Position numbers and translations under genes: made by a program
Shown: piece after piece, positions 61,974-64,000 of the stretch
How positions within the stretch are numbered: the first letter of the stretch is position 1
Layout of the letters: each line of letters starts with the position of its first letter
Origin: Arthrobacter stackebrandtii
GTDB taxonomy: Bacteria; Actinomycetota; Actinomycetes; Actinomycetales; Micrococcaceae
Direction: 5' to 3'
Length of the DNA: 64,000 nt
NCBI RefSeq assembly: GCF_017876675.1
Contig: NZ_JAGIOI010000001.1
Coordinates: forward strand, 682,001 to 746,000
The notes under the pieces: model-generated
The model's database searches: none
Told to the model about the DNA's origin: nothing
Seen by the model: the letters and a program-made list of their open reading frames with translations, nothing else

Positions 61974-63818
61974 GTGCCCGCGCAGAAAAACCGGAACAGG
62001 CCCGCTTCCCCCACCGGACCGGCCGCCGCACCGGCGTCCGGATCATTCCCTGCTCCGGGAACACCGCCTGCCCTGCCTGCCCGCCTGGGCGGCACGGAAC
62101 TGGCCGAGTACCTGCGCGACCCGCAGCGCAGCCGCACCGTTGTGGTCATCTCCCACCTGCCTAGGAACCCGCTGCGCTACGACGCCGCAGCCCTCACCGC
62201 AATGCTCGCCGGCGGGGCCGAGGTGTACGAACTCGCGAACGGGATCGAGACCCGCAAGCTGGAATCCGGCCTGGGCGATGACATGCACATCTTTGGCAAC
62301 GCGGCGCGCGTCTACCCGTGCGGCCTCGGCTGGACCACGCGGATCTCCAGTCCGCACCTCCTCCACCACGCCGGCCAGCTGCCTGCCCTGTACGAGAAAA
62401 TCGAGATGGAGGTGCTGGCCGCGGAGCATGCCGGCCGCCCGGCCGCAGCCCCCGCCACGGCATCCCTGCCCGTTGTCGCGGAGGCCCGGGTCCTGGGCTT
62501 CCCCTCCGCGGACCGCGCCATGGTTGAGATGGCCGCCGACGGCACCCAGGCCGTGATCCGCAGTGAGGACCTGCTGCCTGACATCCCCATCGACTGGCTG
62601 GTCTCCAAGGGCCAGGTGCTGTCCGGCGTCCTGGACGCAGCCGCCGGCACCTTCGACGTCCGCGGGCTGGTCCTGCCGCCCCTGTCCCCCATCAAAAAAT
62701 ACCGGCACGGCGACGTGGCCATGGCCCGCGTCGTCTCTGTCCGCCCCGACCACGCCACGGTGCTGCTCTGGCCCGGCAGCACCTTCCGGATCGGTGTCGC
62801 GGACATCTCCTCCAACGACCTCGACTCCGCCGAAGACCTCCTGACGGAGGATGAGGTGGTGCGGGTGCGCGTCCACTATGACAACGGCGCGGTCCGCTTG
62901 TCCATGCTGGATGTGGACGACGACGAAGCTGCCGTTCCAGCCCCGCCCCTCCTTCGCGGCGGGCCGCCATGGCTGGACCCGGAGCGCCCCTATGCGTCGA
63001 TCCCCCACCGCGGTGCCCCCGTTTCCGTGCCGGCCCCGTGCCCGGCGGCCGGTGCCGGCGCAACCCTGCCCACCGCCGTCGGCCACGGCTTGGACCGGGA
63101 GCCGCCCACCGCGGCGGAACGGCGCACGGCACTGAAAACCACCCAGCTTGAGCTGGATTCGGCGCGGCACACCATTGACGAGCTGCTGGCGGAAACCCGC
63201 AAGAAGGGTGCCACCGACCAGCTGGCGCGGGTGCTGCAGGACCAGGTGGCGGAGCACCGGGAGGCGGCGGCGGACCTTGCGCGCCGCCTCAACGATGCCG
63301 AACGGCAGCTGGCCGCGGTCAAGGAGGAGCTGGCACGGACCAAGGCGTCGCTGGTGCAGTCAAGGCAGCGGCTGCGGGCGGATGCGTCGCGGTCGGAGAA
63401 GGCGGCCGGCCCGTTGTTCCTGGAGCCGGACAAGCAGTTCCACTACGAGCTCACGCAGGCCTGGGCCGAAACCGTCCCGCCGCACGACAAGGCGTCGCAC
63501 ACCCTGGGGACGTACCGGCTGGGCCAGCATTTTCTGGCGTCTTGGTCGGTGCTGACCGAGCCGCAGAGGGTGCGGGCGCTGCGGGCCGTGGTCGACCTTG
63601 TGGCCGACAGGCAGGGTCCGCTGCGCAAGCGCGAGCCGCACCACCTGCGCTCAAACGAGGGCGCGCATGCCGCCGCCGTCATGCGCGGGCACGATGTGTG
63701 CATGCGCCTGTACGTTGAGCAAAAGACACCCGGGGCGCTGCGCCTGCACTACTGGAAACTGGCCGGCGGCGGCCTGGAACTGCACGAGGTTGTCCCCCAC
63801 GACGTGGTCAAGCCCTGA
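61974..63818 (+). CDS. uncharacterised multidomain protein: alpha/beta, two S1-like folds, coiled coil, RelE-like tail
   Basis: A 614-residue soluble protein starting at GTG 61974 (GAAGGGAAG upstream). Residues 1-40 are Pro/Ala-rich. Residues 50-120 form an alpha/beta segment (VVVISHLPRNPLRYDAAALT and MHIFGNAARVYPCGLGW). Residues 165-235 and 240-315 look like two S1/OB-fold repeats (the second: YRHGDVAMARVVSVRPDHAT). Residues 380-475 are a charged coiled coil. The tail 485-614 ends with a strand-rich RLYVEQKTPGALRLHYW then ELHEVVPHD, reminiscent of RelE-fold toxins. This combination suggests RNA or ribosome contact, possibly a defence or stress system, but no function is established. No partner gene is adjacent in the window. 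Confidence 0.6.
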   Translation: MPAQKNRNRPASPTGPAAAPASGSFPAPGTPPALPARLGGTELAEYLRDPQRSRTVVVISHLPRNPLRYDAAALTAMLAGGAEVYELANGIETRKLESGLGDDMHIFGNAARVYPCGLGWTTRISSPHLLHHAGQLPALYEKIEMEVLAAEHAGRPAAAPATASLPVVAEARVLGFPSADRAMVEMAADGTQAVIRSEDLLPDIPIDWLVSKGQVLSGVLDAAAGTFDVRGLVLPPLSPIKKYRHGDVAMARVVSVRPDHATVLLWPGSTFRIGVADISSNDLDSAEDLLTEDEVVRVRVHYDNGAVRLSMLDVDDDEAAVPAPPLLRGGPPWLDPERPYASIPHRGAPVSVPAPCPAAGAGATLPTAVGHGLDREPPTAAERRTALKTTQLELDSARHTIDELLAETRKKGATDQLARVLQDQVAEHREAAADLARRLNDAERQLAAVKEELARTKASLVQSRQRLRADASRSEKAAGPLFLEPDKQFHYELTQAWAETVPPHDKASHTLGTYRLGQHFLASWSVLTEPQRVRALRAVVDLVADRQGPLRKREPHHLRSNEGAHAAAVMRGHDVCMRLYVEQKTPGALRLHYWKLAGGGLELHEVVPHDVVKP

Positions 63819-64000
63819 CCCTCCCCTCCCCTCACCGACGCCGCATCAGATAAACCCCGTTTTCCCCCAACGCCGCATCACATAATCGCCGTTTTCCCCC
63901 GACCCGGCATCACATGTTCGGCTGTTTCCACCAACGCCGCCGGCCCAAAATTCCAGCGGCGGGTACGACGGATACACTGGACCACAATGCTACTTGCCCG
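63819..64000 (+). repeat. 32-bp tandem repeat, locus B, and possible next gene start
   Basis: Units at 63838-63869, 63870-63901 and 63902-63933, then a partial copy; the first two read ACGCCGCATCASATAA followed by a C/T-rich half ending TTTTCCCCC. Same family as 18157-18239. After the repeats, an ATG at 63987 (MLLAR..., cut by the window end) may begin a further gene; a GATACACT at 63971 could be its -10. Too little is present to judge. Confidence 0.7.

Overview
The window is GC-rich, densely coded actinobacterial DNA, most like a soil member of the Micrococcaceae (Arthrobacter, Pseudarthrobacter or Paenarthrobacter). This rests on GC-ending codons, frequent GTG/TTG starts, many 4-base (ATGA/GTGA/TTGA) and 8-base stop/start overlaps, and a stock of lipoprotein-dependent sugar ABC transporters with ROK and GntR repressors. 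No rRNA, tRNA, CRISPR array, transposase or phage gene was seen, so it reads as a chromosomal catabolic region. The genus is inference.

Layout. 1-6.4 kb is a mixed accessory segment: a NERD-nuclease/helicase protein, three uncharacterised proteins, a beta-propeller lipoprotein and two peptidoglycan-binding proteins, with short repeats between. 6.7-14.5 kb holds an FbpABC-type importer, an MFS transporter and a CitA/CitB-type two-component system. 14.9-18.1 kb is a large exported GH95 alpha-L-fucosidase with two F5/8C modules inserted in it. A SulP transporter and an aldose 1-epimerase follow.

21.8-31.0 kb is one minus-strand operon: sugar ABC importer (binding protein, two permeases), GH29 fucosidase, ROK kinase, sulfatase, M81 MlrC-type hydrolase and a CutC-family protein. 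A divergent ROK repressor faces it across a perfect 22-bp palindrome. 32.3-40.8 kb is a second minus-strand operon for L-fucose or a similar deoxysugar: RbsB/A/C/C-type importer, MR-type sugar-acid dehydratase, mutarotase, fuconolactonase-like amidohydrolase and another GH29 fucosidase. A divergent GntR regulator controls it, with a near-consensus promoter and adjoining operator visible. Together 14.9-40.8 kb looks like a utilisation locus for (possibly sulfated) fucosides: extracellular trimming, import, intracellular desulfation and defucosylation, then oxidation through fuconate.

42.3-48.6 kb is a xylose block: xylA, xylB, a Gfo/Idh/MocA oxidoreductase, a TIM-barrel epimerase and a ROK regulator. 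A PH-like membrane protein and a 60-bp bidirectional terminator follow. 49.4-55.4 kb is an oligopeptide importer whose two ATPases are fused into one chain. 56.0-60.2 kb is a PotABCD-type polyamine importer, divergent from a GntR regulator paired with a Cache-domain protein. The window ends with an uncharacterised 614-residue multidomain protein and 32-bp tandem repeats that also occur at 18.2 kb.

The strongest candidates for something new are the fucoside/sulfatase operon carrying MlrC- and CutC-family genes, the 614-residue protein, and the GntR-Cache pair beside the polyamine importer.
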